Below are positions 33,026 to 42,100 of a stretch of DNA of 64,000 bases, piece by piece. The position numbers and the translations under genes are program-made. The number at the start of each line of letters is the position of its first letter. Positions within the stretch are counted from its first letter, which is position 1. Under the pieces are notes generated by a model. It ran no database searches. It was not told the DNA's origin and saw only the letters and a program-made list of their open reading frames with translations. This DNA is from an uncultured Oscillospiraceae bacterium (GTDB lineage Bacteria > Bacillota > Clostridia > Oscillospirales > Oscillospiraceae): assembly GCA_947628185.1 (NCBI GenBank), contig CANQYW010000001.1:62001-126000 (forward strand), given 5' to 3'.

Positions 33026-34225
33026 TTATCTGTCCAGGAGGCAGGCAACGCCAGGAAGCTCCTTGCCCTCAAGGAACTCAAGTGAGGCGCCGCCGCCGGT
33101 GGAGATGTGGGTTATGCGGTCGGCAAAGCCGAGCTGCTCGCAGGCAGCGGCGGAGTCGCCGCCGCCGACGATGGAGATGGCGTCGGACTCAGCCAGGGCC
33201 TTCGCCACGGCGATGGTGCCGGCGGCGAGGACGGGGTTCTCAAATACGCCCATGGGGCCGTTCCATACGACGGTCTTGGCGCTGGCAACGGCCTCGGCAA
33301 AGATGCGGCGGGTCTCCTCGCCGATATCGAGGCCCATCATGCCGTCGGGGATGGAGTCAGCGGGGACGGTGGTGACGTCCACGGGCCCGTCAATGGGGCT
33401 CGGGAAGGAGGCGGCAACGACGGTGTCCACCGGCAGCAGGAGTTTCACGCCGTTCTTCTCGGCCTTGGCCATCATCTCGCGGCAGTAGTCGATCTTTTCG
33501 TTATCGAGGAGTGAGGAGCCCACGGCGCAGCCCTTGGCGGCCAAGAAGGTGTAGGCCATGCCGCCGCCGATGATGAGGGTGTCCACCTTCTCAAGGAGGT
33601 TGGAGATGACGTTGAGCTTATCGGAGACCTTCGCGCCGCCCAGGATCGCCACGAAGGGACGGTCGGGGTTCGCAAGGGCCTTGCCCATGACGCCCAGCTC
33701 CTTCTCAATGAGGAACCCGGAGACGGCGGGCAGATACTGCGCCACGCCCGCGGTGGAGGCGTGAGCGCGGTGAACGGCGCCGAAGGCGTCGGAGACGTAA
33801 ACTTCCGCGAGGGAGGCGAGTTTCTTCACGAGCTCGGGGTCGTTCTTGGTCTCGCCCTTCTCAAAGCGGGTGTTCTCAAGGAGCATGATCTCGCCGGGCT
33901 TGAGCTCAGCTGCCATATGGGTGGCGCTCTCGCCCACCACGTCGGCGGCCATCTTGACCTCCTGGCCCAGGAGCTCGGAGAGTCTCTTTGCCACGACGGC
34001 GAGACTCAGCGCTGGGTCGGGACCATTCTTGGGCTTGCCGAGGTGTGAGCAGGCTATAACGGCAGCACCCTGCTCAAGAAGATATTTGATAGTGGGGACA
34101 GCGGCGACGATGCGCTTGTCGCTGGTGATGACGCCCGCCTTCAGGGGGACGTTGAAGTCACAGCGCAAGAGGACTTTCTTGCCGGAGACGTCGATGTCGC
34201 GAACTGATTTCTTGTTGTAGTTCAT
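33026..34225 (-). CDS. pgk: Phosphoglycerate kinase
   Basis: Makes ATP from ADP and 1,3-bisphosphoglycerate. The 399-residue protein has [34 protein letters not shown] for substrate contacts in the N domain, and [22 protein letters not shown] and [10 protein letters not shown] in the C domain. It ends with the [11 protein letters not shown] and [18 protein letters not shown] motifs. The ATG follows AAAGGAG. First gene of pgk-tpiA-gpmI; the usual gapA is not in the window. Confidence 0.97.
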   Translation of the reverse strand: MNYNKKSVRDIDVSGKKVLLRCDFNVPLKAGVITSDKRIVAAVPTIKYLLEQGAAVIACSHLGKPKNGPDPALSLAVVAKRLSELLGQEVKMAADVVGESATHMAAELKPGEIMLLENTRFEKGETKNDPELVKKLASLAEVYVSDAFGAVHRAHASTAGVAQYLPAVSGFLIEKELGVMGKALANPDRPFVAILGGAKVSDKLNVISNLLEKVDTLIIGGGMAYTFLAAKGCAVGSSLLDNEKIDYCREMMAKAEKNGVKLLLPVDTVVAASFPSPIDGPVDVTTVPADSIPDGMMGLDIGEETRRIFAEAVASAKTVVWNGPMGVFENPVLAAGTIAVAKALAESDAISIVGGGDSAAACEQLGFADRITHISTGGGASLEFLEGKELPGVACLLDR

Positions 34226-34287
34226 TGAAATTCTCCTTTACAATTTGTATTGGCCTTTGGGTCGTATCGCTGGATCGTTTTGCTCAC

Positions 34288-34782
34288 TCAAGTCATGTAC
34301 CCCTCTGCCATGGAGCCTGCTCCTGTGAGCTCCGGGAACCCCTGCTGCCTCAGGGCCTCATAGCATACTATGGCGGCGGAATTCGCGAGGTTGAGGCTCC
34401 TGGCGCCGGCGCGCATCGGTATACGCAGACAGCGCTCCCGGTAGCGCTCACGCATGGCCTCAGGCAGCCCGGCGGTCTCCTTGCCGAAGACGAGCCAGCA
34501 GCCATCTCGGAACTTCGCCTCCGTGTACGTTCTCGGGGCCTTGGTGGTCATGAGCCACAGATCCTCAGAGCCGTGGAGCTCCAGAAACTCACCCAGGTCC
34601 TCGTACACGGTTATGTCAACCATATGCCAGTAGTCGAGCCCCGCCCTCTTGACGGCCCTGTCGGAGATGTCGAACCCCAGGGGCCGGACAAGGTGCAGAC
34701 GGCTCCTTGTGGCGGCGCAGGTGCGGGCGATGTTACCGGTGTTGGCCGGTATCTCAGGCTCCACAAGAACTATGTTTACCAA
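34288..34782 (-). CDS. trmL: tRNA (cytidine/uridine-34-2'-O)-methyltransferase
   Basis: SPOUT-class enzyme that 2'-O-methylates the wobble base of certain leucine tRNAs with SAM. The 164-residue protein is the family's normal length. It starts VNIVLVEPEIPANTGNIART, and the knot contains LVFGKETAGLP, CLRIPMRAGARSLNLANSAA. The start is TTG at 34782 because the nearby ATG is out of frame; a GGGGGCGA run is the only ribosome-site candidate. It has its own 17-bp-spaced promoter. Confidence 0.92.
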   Translation of the reverse strand: MVNIVLVEPEIPANTGNIARTCAATRSRLHLVRPLGFDISDRAVKRAGLDYWHMVDITVYEDLGEFLELHGSEDLWLMTTKAPRTYTEAKFRDGCWLVFGKETAGLPEAMRERYRERCLRIPMRAGARSLNLANSAAIVCYEALRQQGFPELTGAGSMAEGYMT

Positions 34783-34812
34783 AGAACATCGCCCCCAATT
34801 TCCACTCGTACC

Positions 34813-34841
34813 ATTCTATACCGAAACCACGGATTTTTCAA
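34813..34841 (-). promoter_or_regulatory. Promoter of trmL
   Basis: On the minus strand TTGAAA (34836-34841) and TAGAAT (34813-34818) are 17 bp apart, 30 bases before the TTG start. Confidence 0.65.
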
Positions 34842-34899
34842 TATAGTTTGTTATTTTTTTCTCAAGTATTTTCACAAAATTCACAACTCAATCCGCACA

Positions 34900-34933
34900 A
34901 AAGGCCGGCGCATCCAGGGATACGCCGGCCTTT
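34900..34933. terminator. Hairpin after the acidic coiled-coil gene
   Basis: A perfect 11-bp stem (34900-34910 with 34923-34933, core GGCCGGCG) with a 12-base loop. It lies 14 bases after the stop of the acidic protein gene. A TTTT run on the minus strand supports termination there, insulating trmL. Confidence 0.82.
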
Positions 34934-34947
34934 CGGGATCCCGAGGT

Positions 34948-35550
34948 TTACTCCTCAGGCTTCTTCTCGGTGTCGATATCAATGACGGGATTTACAGCCG
35001 CCTCAAACTCCTTTGCGGCCTCCTCCGCGACCGCCTCGGCCTCCAGCGCGGACTCGGCGGCCTCGTGCTCCACGGTGTCCTCCTTCTCGTCAAGGACGTG
35101 CTCGGGCTCCTCGGCGGGAGTCTCCTCCTCGGGTTTGGCCTCCTCGGGTTTGGCCTCCTCGGCGGGGGTCTCCTCCTTGGGCTCATCCTCTTTTGGCTCA
35201 TCGGCGGGCTCACCCTCCACCTCGGTGGCGGGCTCCTCGGCGTCCATGGCCGCCAGCTCCTCCTGCCAGGCGGCTATCTTGCTGACGGAGAGCTCGATGT
35301 CAGCCGCCACGTCGGCGAAGTCGGGGTCGGTGTTGCCGGAGTACTTCTCGTAGTAGAGTTTGCCGAGCTCCTGATACTTCCTCTTCAGTGCCTCCCTCTC
35401 GGCGGCCACCTCGGTGTTGAGTTTCGCCTTCTTGGCAAGGCCCTGGGCCTTGTCGGCCACGGTCTTGGCGGCCTCGCTGGACTTGCCAACGACAGACTCC
35501 GCTATGTCGGTGACCTTCTTCTTGAGTCCTTCAAAATCGAACGCAGACAT
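34948..35550 (-). CDS. Hypothetical acidic protein with N-terminal coiled coil
   Basis: A 200-residue soluble protein of unknown function. Residues 1-95 are helical with Ala- and Lys-rich heptads (ESVVGKSSEAAKTVADKA and LKRKYQELGKLYYEKYSG), similar in style to small proteins that stack near cell envelope genes. From about 100 onward it is highly acidic and low in complexity, with repeated EE-P-A-E and AKPEE units, ending in IDTEKKPEE. No enzyme motif or membrane helix is seen. ATG at 35550 follows GGAGG; a start five codons upstream would leave this site inside the gene. It lies 37 bases after lgt on the same strand. Confidence 0.75.
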   Translation of the reverse strand: MSAFDFEGLKKKVTDIAESVVGKSSEAAKTVADKAQGLAKKAKLNTEVAAEREALKRKYQELGKLYYEKYSGNTDPDFADVAADIELSVSKIAAWQEELAAMDAEEPATEVEGEPADEPKEDEPKEETPAEEAKPEEAKPEEETPAEEPEHVLDEKEDTVEHEAAESALEAEAVAEEAAKEFEAAVNPVIDIDTEKKPEE

Positions 35551-35587
35551 ATTAAGTACCTCCATTTAAAATATTTTTTATTGCGAA

Positions 35588-36568
35588 TTAATGATCCTCG
35601 TGTTTATCCCCGGACTCGTCCTCCGGCGTCTCTTGACCCTCATCGCCGGTCTCGCCGCCGGTCTCATCTGCTTCCTCCGGCTCCGGCTCCTCCGGCGCGG
35701 TCTCGATCACGGCCTCCAGCGCCAATTTCTGCCGGTTCACGAACATATCCCTGGGGTCCGGACGGCGCTTTATAGCATTATACAACAAAATCCCAGATGA
35801 TGCAACAAATAAGATGAAGGAAACGAGCTGGGATACGCGGATACCGGTATTAAATAGGTATAGACTGTCCGTCCGCAGTCCCTCGATGAGCATCCTGCCG
35901 AAACCGTACCAGGCGAGGTACATGAGGAACACCTGGCCGTCAAAGCTCCGGCGTCTCTTTGAAAAGAGGTGAATGAGGAGGAGCCCCGCGCAGTTCCAAA
36001 GGGACTCATAGAGGAAGGTGGGGTGGACGTAGTACGTCACGCCGTTCAGCGTGAGGCCCATCCGGCAGAAGATGTCCGTCTCGTAGCCGAAGGCCTCCCT
36101 ATTCATAAAGTTCCCCCAGCGCCCCAGGGTCTGACCGATGAGGAACCCCAGGCACACCATATCGAGGAATGCCGGGATGGAGAGTTTCTTCCACCGGCAG
36201 TAGATAATGAGCGCCACTATGGCCCCGAAGAGCACCCCGTACATTCCCAGCCCCCCGTGCCATATGTATAGTACGGAGATGGGGTCGTCCCGGTAGAGGT
36301 CCCAGTTGAACACGCAGTAGTAGATCCTGGCGCAGACTATAGCCAGGGGCACCCCTAAGAGGATCACGTCATAGACGTTATCCGCCTTCATGCCGAAGTC
36401 CTCCGCCCGGTGGGCGCAGTAGAGGACCGCCAGCAGGAAACCCGTGGCTATGATGACGCCGTACCAGTGGATGGTGAGGGGGCCCAGCTCAAAGGAGGAC
36501 GGGGGGTTAATTGAGAAGTCCCCGAACATGGGGAAGGATATCGTGGCGCCCGGCAATCTCTGCGGCAT
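35588..36568 (-). CDS. lgt: Prolipoprotein diacylglyceryl transferase
   Basis: Moves a diacylglyceryl group from phosphatidylglycerol to the lipobox cysteine, the first step of lipoprotein maturation, in the cell membrane. The 326-residue protein has about seven membrane helices. IHWYGVIIATGFL is the family's early motif, and GRWGNFMNREAFG is the Lgt signature with the key Arg. HPTFLYESLWN follows. The last 60 residues form a Glu-rich tail (EPEEADETGGETGDE) that is longer than in most relatives. ATG at 36568 is chosen with AGGTGAG 6 bases upstream; GTG three codons earlier is too close to any ribosome site. The lipoproteins at 27752-29262 are likely clients. Confidence 0.95.
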   Translation of the reverse strand: MPQRLPGATISFPMFGDFSINPPSSFELGPLTIHWYGVIIATGFLLAVLYCAHRAEDFGMKADNVYDVILLGVPLAIVCARIYYCVFNWDLYRDDPISVLYIWHGGLGMYGVLFGAIVALIIYCRWKKLSIPAFLDMVCLGFLIGQTLGRWGNFMNREAFGYETDIFCRMGLTLNGVTYYVHPTFLYESLWNCAGLLLIHLFSKRRRSFDGQVFLMYLAWYGFGRMLIEGLRTDSLYLFNTGIRVSQLVSFILFVASSGILLYNAIKRRPDPRDMFVNRQKLALEAVIETAPEEPEPEEADETGGETGDEGQETPEDESGDKHEDH

Positions 36569-36590
36569 GGCGCTCACCTGCCTTTCTTTT

Positions 36591-37862
36591 TTAGGTTTTG
36601 TTGCGTATGACCGCTATCGCCGTCCGCTCCGGCTGGAGGTACTGGGCTATGAAAGCCCGGACGTCCTCGGGGGTGACGGAATCTATGACATCCGCCGTCT
36701 CAAAATAGTCATAGCCTGAGAAACAGGCGGCGGATATATTATAGCATATGTTGTCAAATGAGTTAAGGGCCCGAATTGCGCCGCCGTAGGCGGTCTTTTT
36801 CCTCCGGGCGAAGAACCTGGGGTCCATGTCCCCGGATGAGAGTCTCTCCGCCTCCTCCATGACCCTCAGTGCCACGAGCCCCGGGTCCTTCGTCTCGCCG
36901 CCGAAAGTGAGGGTGGAGAAACCGGCGGTGTTCTCAAAGTCGTACCCGAATGTCTCGTTTATGAGGCCCTGGGAGTAGAGCGAGCAGTAGAGGGGCGAGG
37001 CCGCGCCCATAACCATACTGAGGGCGAGGCTCGCGGTGAGCTCGAACTTCACGCTCTCCCGCCCCGCAAGGCCCGGGCGAGTCTTGGCGCCAGCCAGGAA
37101 CATTGGGGCGCCCACGTCGAGCGTCAGTTCCTGCCGCACGTTCTCCGGCAGCGGCGACTCGGAGGCGGGCTTTCTGCGCTCCACCGCCGGGGCGTTCACA
37201 CCTGGGAGGGTGCTCTCCGCGATATCGCGGACCTTGTTTTGGTCGATGTCCCCCACGGCCACGAGGCACATATTTGAGGGGGTGTAGAATGCCCGGTGAC
37301 AGTCGTAGAGAAGTTCCGGCGTCACGAGCTCTATGCTCTCCCGGTTTCCGGCCACCGGCTCCCTCAGGGGCGAGCGGGCGTAGAGCGACCGAAAGAGGGT
37401 GTAATATAATAGGTCCTCCGGGTCGTCCTCCATCATGCGTATCTCCTGGGCGATTATCCGGCGCTCCCTCTCCACCTGTTCTAAGGTGAAGTAGGGCTCG
37501 GAGACGAATTTCAGCAGGAGTTTAAGGTTCTCCTCCAGGTCCTCGGAGCACTCCACATAATAGGCGGTCATGTCCGGGGAGGTGAAGGCGTTCGCCATGG
37601 CCCCGCGCTGGGAGAAGACGGTCATGGCGTCCCCCTCCGGCTGCTCGAACATCCTGTGCTCCAAGAAGTGCGCCGTCCCGGCGGGAGTGTCCAGCCAGTC
37701 GATCCCCAGTCTAAAGCACCTGTCAGCCCCGCCGTAGTTTACGGCGAGGAACAGTAGTTTCTTCCTAAATCCCCGTTTGGGCACCACGGCTATGCGCAGG
37801 CCGTTGGGGAGTTCATCGGTGTACACCTGCTCCCCCACCCGGGGGTACTCTTTAAGCCTCAT
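36591..37862 (-). CDS. M16-family zinc peptidase, YmfH-like
   Basis: A 423-residue pitrilysin-type peptidase. It has the inverted zinc motif HFLEH in TAHFLEHRMFEQPEG, with the third ligand Glu expected about 75 residues later in RIIAQEIRMMEDDPED. The substrate is likely a peptide. It is encoded 11 bases overlapping with the second M16-like gene, which lacks the zinc motif, so the two probably form an active/inactive heterodimer as suggested for B. subtilis YmfF/YmfH. Downstream lies lgt, 22 bases away. Confidence 0.9.
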   Translation of the reverse strand: MRLKEYPRVGEQVYTDELPNGLRIAVVPKRGFRKKLLFLAVNYGGADRCFRLGIDWLDTPAGTAHFLEHRMFEQPEGDAMTVFSQRGAMANAFTSPDMTAYYVECSEDLEENLKLLLKFVSEPYFTLEQVERERRIIAQEIRMMEDDPEDLLYYTLFRSLYARSPLREPVAGNRESIELVTPELLYDCHRAFYTPSNMCLVAVGDIDQNKVRDIAESTLPGVNAPAVERRKPASESPLPENVRQELTLDVGAPMFLAGAKTRPGLAGRESVKFELTASLALSMVMGAASPLYCSLYSQGLINETFGYDFENTAGFSTLTFGGETKDPGLVALRVMEEAERLSSGDMDPRFFARRKKTAYGGAIRALNSFDNICYNISAACFSGYDYFETADVIDSVTPEDVRAFIAQYLQPERTAIAVIRNKT

Positions 37863-39144
37863 TGTTACCCTCCCCCGTCAGGAAATAGACAAAGTCAGGT
37901 CTCAGCCCGGCGGCCATGTCCCGCAGCTCCTCCGCCGTGACCTCCGAGGCCAGGGCGGCCAGCTCCTCTGGTCCCACGCCCAGCCCCAGTATGGCGCTCT
38001 CCAGGCTCTGCCCCTCGAGGCCGGCCACCTCGTCCGCCGCCGAGTAGAGGGCGCCTATCACCTCGCGCCTCGCGCCCTCCAGCTCCCAGTCCTCAATTTC
38101 GCCCCGGGCGATGGCCTGGAGCCCGGCCGATATCTCCGCCTCCGCCTCACCGGCCTTATCGAAGTCAATGCCGCAGGAGACGAACATCGCGCCCTTGTGC
38201 CTGTCTATCCAGGAGCCCACGTAGTAGCAGAGGGACAGCCTCTCCCGGAGACTGAGATAGAGCTTGGAGGTGGCGGAGTCGCCAAAGAGGGCGTTGAATA
38301 CAAGAAACCGGGCGTAGTTGGGCTCCCGCATTATCTCCCCCAGCCTGTAGCCCACAATGAGCCGCCCCTGGGTCACGTCCATGCGCTCCGTGACGCGCCG
38401 GGGCGCGCCGGAGCGGCGCTCAAAACTCACGTGTGTCGCGGGGTAGACTATCTCCCCCGCCCTCGGGAGGCCCGCCAACGCCTCCCGCATCAGCCGCTCC
38501 ACCCGCCCGGGGTCCTCCGGGCCGCAGTAGAATATCTCCACCGGCGCGGTGGATATGACCTCCCTGTAGTGGCGGGTCAGGGTTATCTGGGAGACCTTCT
38601 CCGCGCTGGCGGATGTGCCGAGTTTTGAGAGGCCGTAGCTCTCCCCCCGGAACATGAGCTCCCTCACACGTTTCTCGGCGTATCCCCGCTTATCGTTTAT
38701 CTCGGCGTTTATATCGTCAAGGAGGTTCTGCCGCTCCGTGGCCACGAAGTCCGCCCGCAGTCTCCCGCCCCGGGTGGCGGGCGAGAGCAGCATCTCCCCC
38801 ATGAGGGACGTGACCCTCCCCAAGATGTCCGGCCTCTCCGGCAGGAACGCCTCGTCGGGGAAGTCGGCGTAGAAACCGATTATCTGTATCTCGCCTTTCT
38901 TTCTCAGTGTGGGCTCGATCCTGGCCCCGTAGAGGCCGTCAAGCTCCGCGGCGATGGACTCCATATCCGGCAGCCTCGCCGTGCCCCGCCGCAGGACGTA
39001 CGGGAGGGTGGCGTTTAACGAGACTGTCCTCCTCGTGAGCGGCACCAGGAGTCCCAGGGACACGCAGCCCGTCTTGAACCGCTCAGTCCGAATAGCCGTC
39101 AGGTGCACTCCCCGGTCGAGCTCAAAGCTCTCCGCTCTCTCCAT
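37852..39144 (-). CDS. M16-family protein lacking the zinc motif, YmfF-like
   Basis: A 430-residue protein with the M16 two-lobe fold. No HxxEH is present at the expected place near residues 45-60, where it reads LPYVLRRGTARLPDME, so it is likely non-catalytic. The second lobe keeps the R/Y pattern LSLRERLSLCYYVGSW that helps substrate binding in the partner. Its function is inferred as the partner of the YmfH-like protein that overlaps its end. The ATG follows AAGGGGGCG, and a TATAAT box (minus strand) lies in the 33-base gap before it. Confidence 0.87.
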   Translation of the reverse strand: MERAESFELDRGVHLTAIRTERFKTGCVSLGLLVPLTRRTVSLNATLPYVLRRGTARLPDMESIAAELDGLYGARIEPTLRKKGEIQIIGFYADFPDEAFLPERPDILGRVTSLMGEMLLSPATRGGRLRADFVATERQNLLDDINAEINDKRGYAEKRVRELMFRGESYGLSKLGTSASAEKVSQITLTRHYREVISTAPVEIFYCGPEDPGRVERLMREALAGLPRAGEIVYPATHVSFERRSGAPRRVTERMDVTQGRLIVGYRLGEIMREPNYARFLVFNALFGDSATSKLYLSLRERLSLCYYVGSWIDRHKGAMFVSCGIDFDKAGEAEAEISAGLQAIARGEIEDWELEGARREVIGALYSAADEVAGLEGQSLESAILGLGVGPEELAALASEVTAEELRDMAAGLRPDFVYFLTGEGNNEA

Positions 39145-39177
39145 ATTATCGCCCCCTTCCCTATTAGGGTGATTATA

Positions 39178-42100
39178 CTACATTTTCTCCCTCATAGATA
39201 CAAAATTATTGTGAATTTTTAGGGGATATCCGGCCTCGTTATACTGTTCACCATTGACCAGCACCCCCTCGGGGTAGATGGCGATCTTGAGGGGGCCGTC
39301 CCGGCCCTCGACTTCGGCAAAACATCCGCCCCAGCTATCGGGGATATTGGGCTCAACGTACAAAACTCCGTCCCGGATCCGGAGCCCCAGGAGCTCCTCT
39401 GTGACGGCCCTAAAGTACCACCCGGCGGAACCGGTGTACCAGCTCCAGCCGCCCCGGCCCTCGTGGCCGGGAGCGGAGTAGACGTCGGCGGAGAGCACAT
39501 AGGGCTCCGCGCCGTACCTGGAGCTCTCCCTGCCCCAGGGGGAGAGCGCCGCAAGGAGCTCCGCGCCCCGCTCCCGCTCCCCCGCCCGGAGGAGCGCTAT
39601 GGCGAGCCACACGGCCCCGTGGGTGTACTGACCTCCGTTCTCCCGGAAACCAGGGGCATATGCCTTAATATATCCGGGGTATCCGGGGCCCCGGTCAAAG
39701 GGCGGGTCAAAGAGCCGCACCAGATGGTGCTCCCTGTCAAATAGCCTCTCGTAGGCGGCGTTGACGGCCCCCCGGGCCCTCTCCGGGTCGCAGCCGGAGA
39801 GGACGGCGAAACTCTGGGATATGGAGTCTATTTCGCACTCCCCGTCCCCCGGCGCGCCAAGGGGTGTACCGTCGTCATAGTATCCCCGGAGGTACCAGCC
39901 GCCCTGGTTCGCCCTCTCCGCCGCGCTCCTCAGGGCGGCGGCGTGGCTCTCAAACCGCTCCGCGGCGGCGGCCTCGCCCTCCCGGCGGCATATGGCGGCA
40001 AAATCCCTGAGGACCATGGTGCCGAACATCGTGAGCCACACGCTCTCCCCCCTGCCCTCTCGCCCCACGGCGTCCATGCCGTCGTTCCAGTCGCCCCGCA
40101 GCATTAGGGCGAGGCCGTGTTCACCGGCGCCCCTGGAAATAAAGAGCTCACAGCTCCTCATGGCGTGACTCAGTATCGTCTCCTTGTCGGGGTACACGTC
40201 GGGCCGCTCATATCTGTCCCTTTCTGTCTCCCCCAATGGGCGGGAGACGAGGTAGGGCGCCCGCAGGCGGCATATGCCCCAGTCCCCGGTCTTCGTGACG
40301 TAATCCGTCAGCGCGTAGGGCAGCCAGAGGTAGTCGTCACTGCACCGGGTCCTGACTCCGGCGTCCCCCTCGGGCCCCGGGTGCCACCAGTGCTGGACGT
40401 CGCCCTCCAGGTACTGGTGGGCCGCCGCCATTTTTATTTGGTTCGCCGCCAGCTCCGGCAGAAATGATGACACGGCGCACACGTCCTGGAGCTGGTCCCT
40501 GAATCCCACAGCGCCGCCGTTTTGATATAGCGCGGTGCGGGCCATTATCCTGGAGGCCACCGTCTGGTAGACGGCCCAGCCGTTCACGTACCGGTCGATA
40601 TCCGGCGACGGCGTCGCGACGCTGACGGCGCCGCATACGCGCCGCCAATGCTCGATGGTGCGCTCAAGTGCGCCAGGGGCGTCGCGAAGTAGAGTCTCCA
40701 GCTCGCCCCTGGGAGCGCAGCCCTCCGCAAGGACGAGCCTCCCCGAGGCGGGGAACCTCAGTGCAAAGCAGGGCCGCACACCGGCCCCCAGGGAACCATC
40801 GAGTTCGCCCAGGAGGTATTTATCCGCGTCGCAGGTGAACTCCACCGGCTCCTCGCTTGAGACTAACGTGAAGACTGTCCCGGCGTACTCACCGGCGGGG
40901 TTCCGGGCGGTGAAGGCCCCATTATCACGGCCTGTCACTATCTCCCGGCGGGGCTCGTTCCACTCACCGAGGACGAGCTCGGTGAAGTACTCCACCTCCG
41001 CGCCGGAGGTATCCCCCGAGAGCTCCACCTCCAGCACCCGGCCCCGGCCCTCCGGCGGCACGAATGCGGTGACTTTAGTGCGGAGTTTTCCAAAGTCCCT
41101 CTCCCACTTAGCGTACCCGAAGCCGTACTCCACGAGTGTGGGCTCCCCGCTGCCGTCGGCAAACAGCGAGTGCCGGCCCGTGGGGGTTATGAGCTCCAGC
41201 CGCTCCGTCCCGGCGGTGGTGAGGGGGTCGTTGAGCCACCTATTTATCTTCATCTGCCTTGAATTTTTGTACCACATATACCCCGTGCCGCACTCGGTGG
41301 CGAGGAACCCGAAGTCCTCCCCGGTGAGCACGTGGCTCCAGGCCCTCTCCGGCAGCGAGTCCCGGAGGGCGAGGCGGAAGATCCCCTCCTCCATCCTAAA
41401 GCTGGGCTCGTCGGACCCCCGGAGATAGACCGGCTCGTGGATGGGTGCCCGCTCCCGGTGGGCGGGGGCGGCGGGGATGGCGTCCAGCTTCCTGTAGACG
41501 CGGCAGAGCGCCTCCACGGCCCTGGAGCTCTCGTCGGTGCCGTCCACTATGTGGACGCCGCCCCGGGCCCCCAGTGAGCCCTCCCGGCCCAGCCGGTGAA
41601 GGAGGTCCATTATGGCCCCCCTCTGGGCGCTCCTATAGTCCCCGCCGTCAGTTATTATGATGGCAAGGTCGCTGAGAACGCCGTTCTCCGCCAAAAAGGC
41701 GTGCTCCCGGATTAGGGCCCGCATCTCCTCAAGCTCCCCTTGGCCCTCCACCCGCGCGGCGACGACTGGTATATCCCCGGATATACCAAACCGCCAGAGG
41801 TCGCGCCGCTCAAACTTCCCGGCGGCTAATAGCTCCCGGCGGCCCTCCGAGGGCTCCACGCCGAAAACTATCCCCGTCACCGCCGAGAGGGCCGAGCGGA
41901 CGTCCCGCTCCCGCATACCCAGCATGAGCGCCGCCGCGCCAATGCGGCTGATGGCCTGGGTCCTGGGGGAGCGCAGCATCATGGCCGCCTCCCCCGCCGC
42001 CTCCTCGGAGGTCTCCCCCGGGGCGAAGGCGAAGGTGACGGAGCCCCGCCCCGAGTTCATGACAAGGCGTGCCCTGAGAACAACGCGGAACTCAGGGTCG

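Noticed and set aside
34225..35775. 516-codon frame on the plus strand
   Set aside because: Runs through trmL, two intergenic hairpins and the acidic protein gene in antisense; composition is a shadow of the minus-strand genes.
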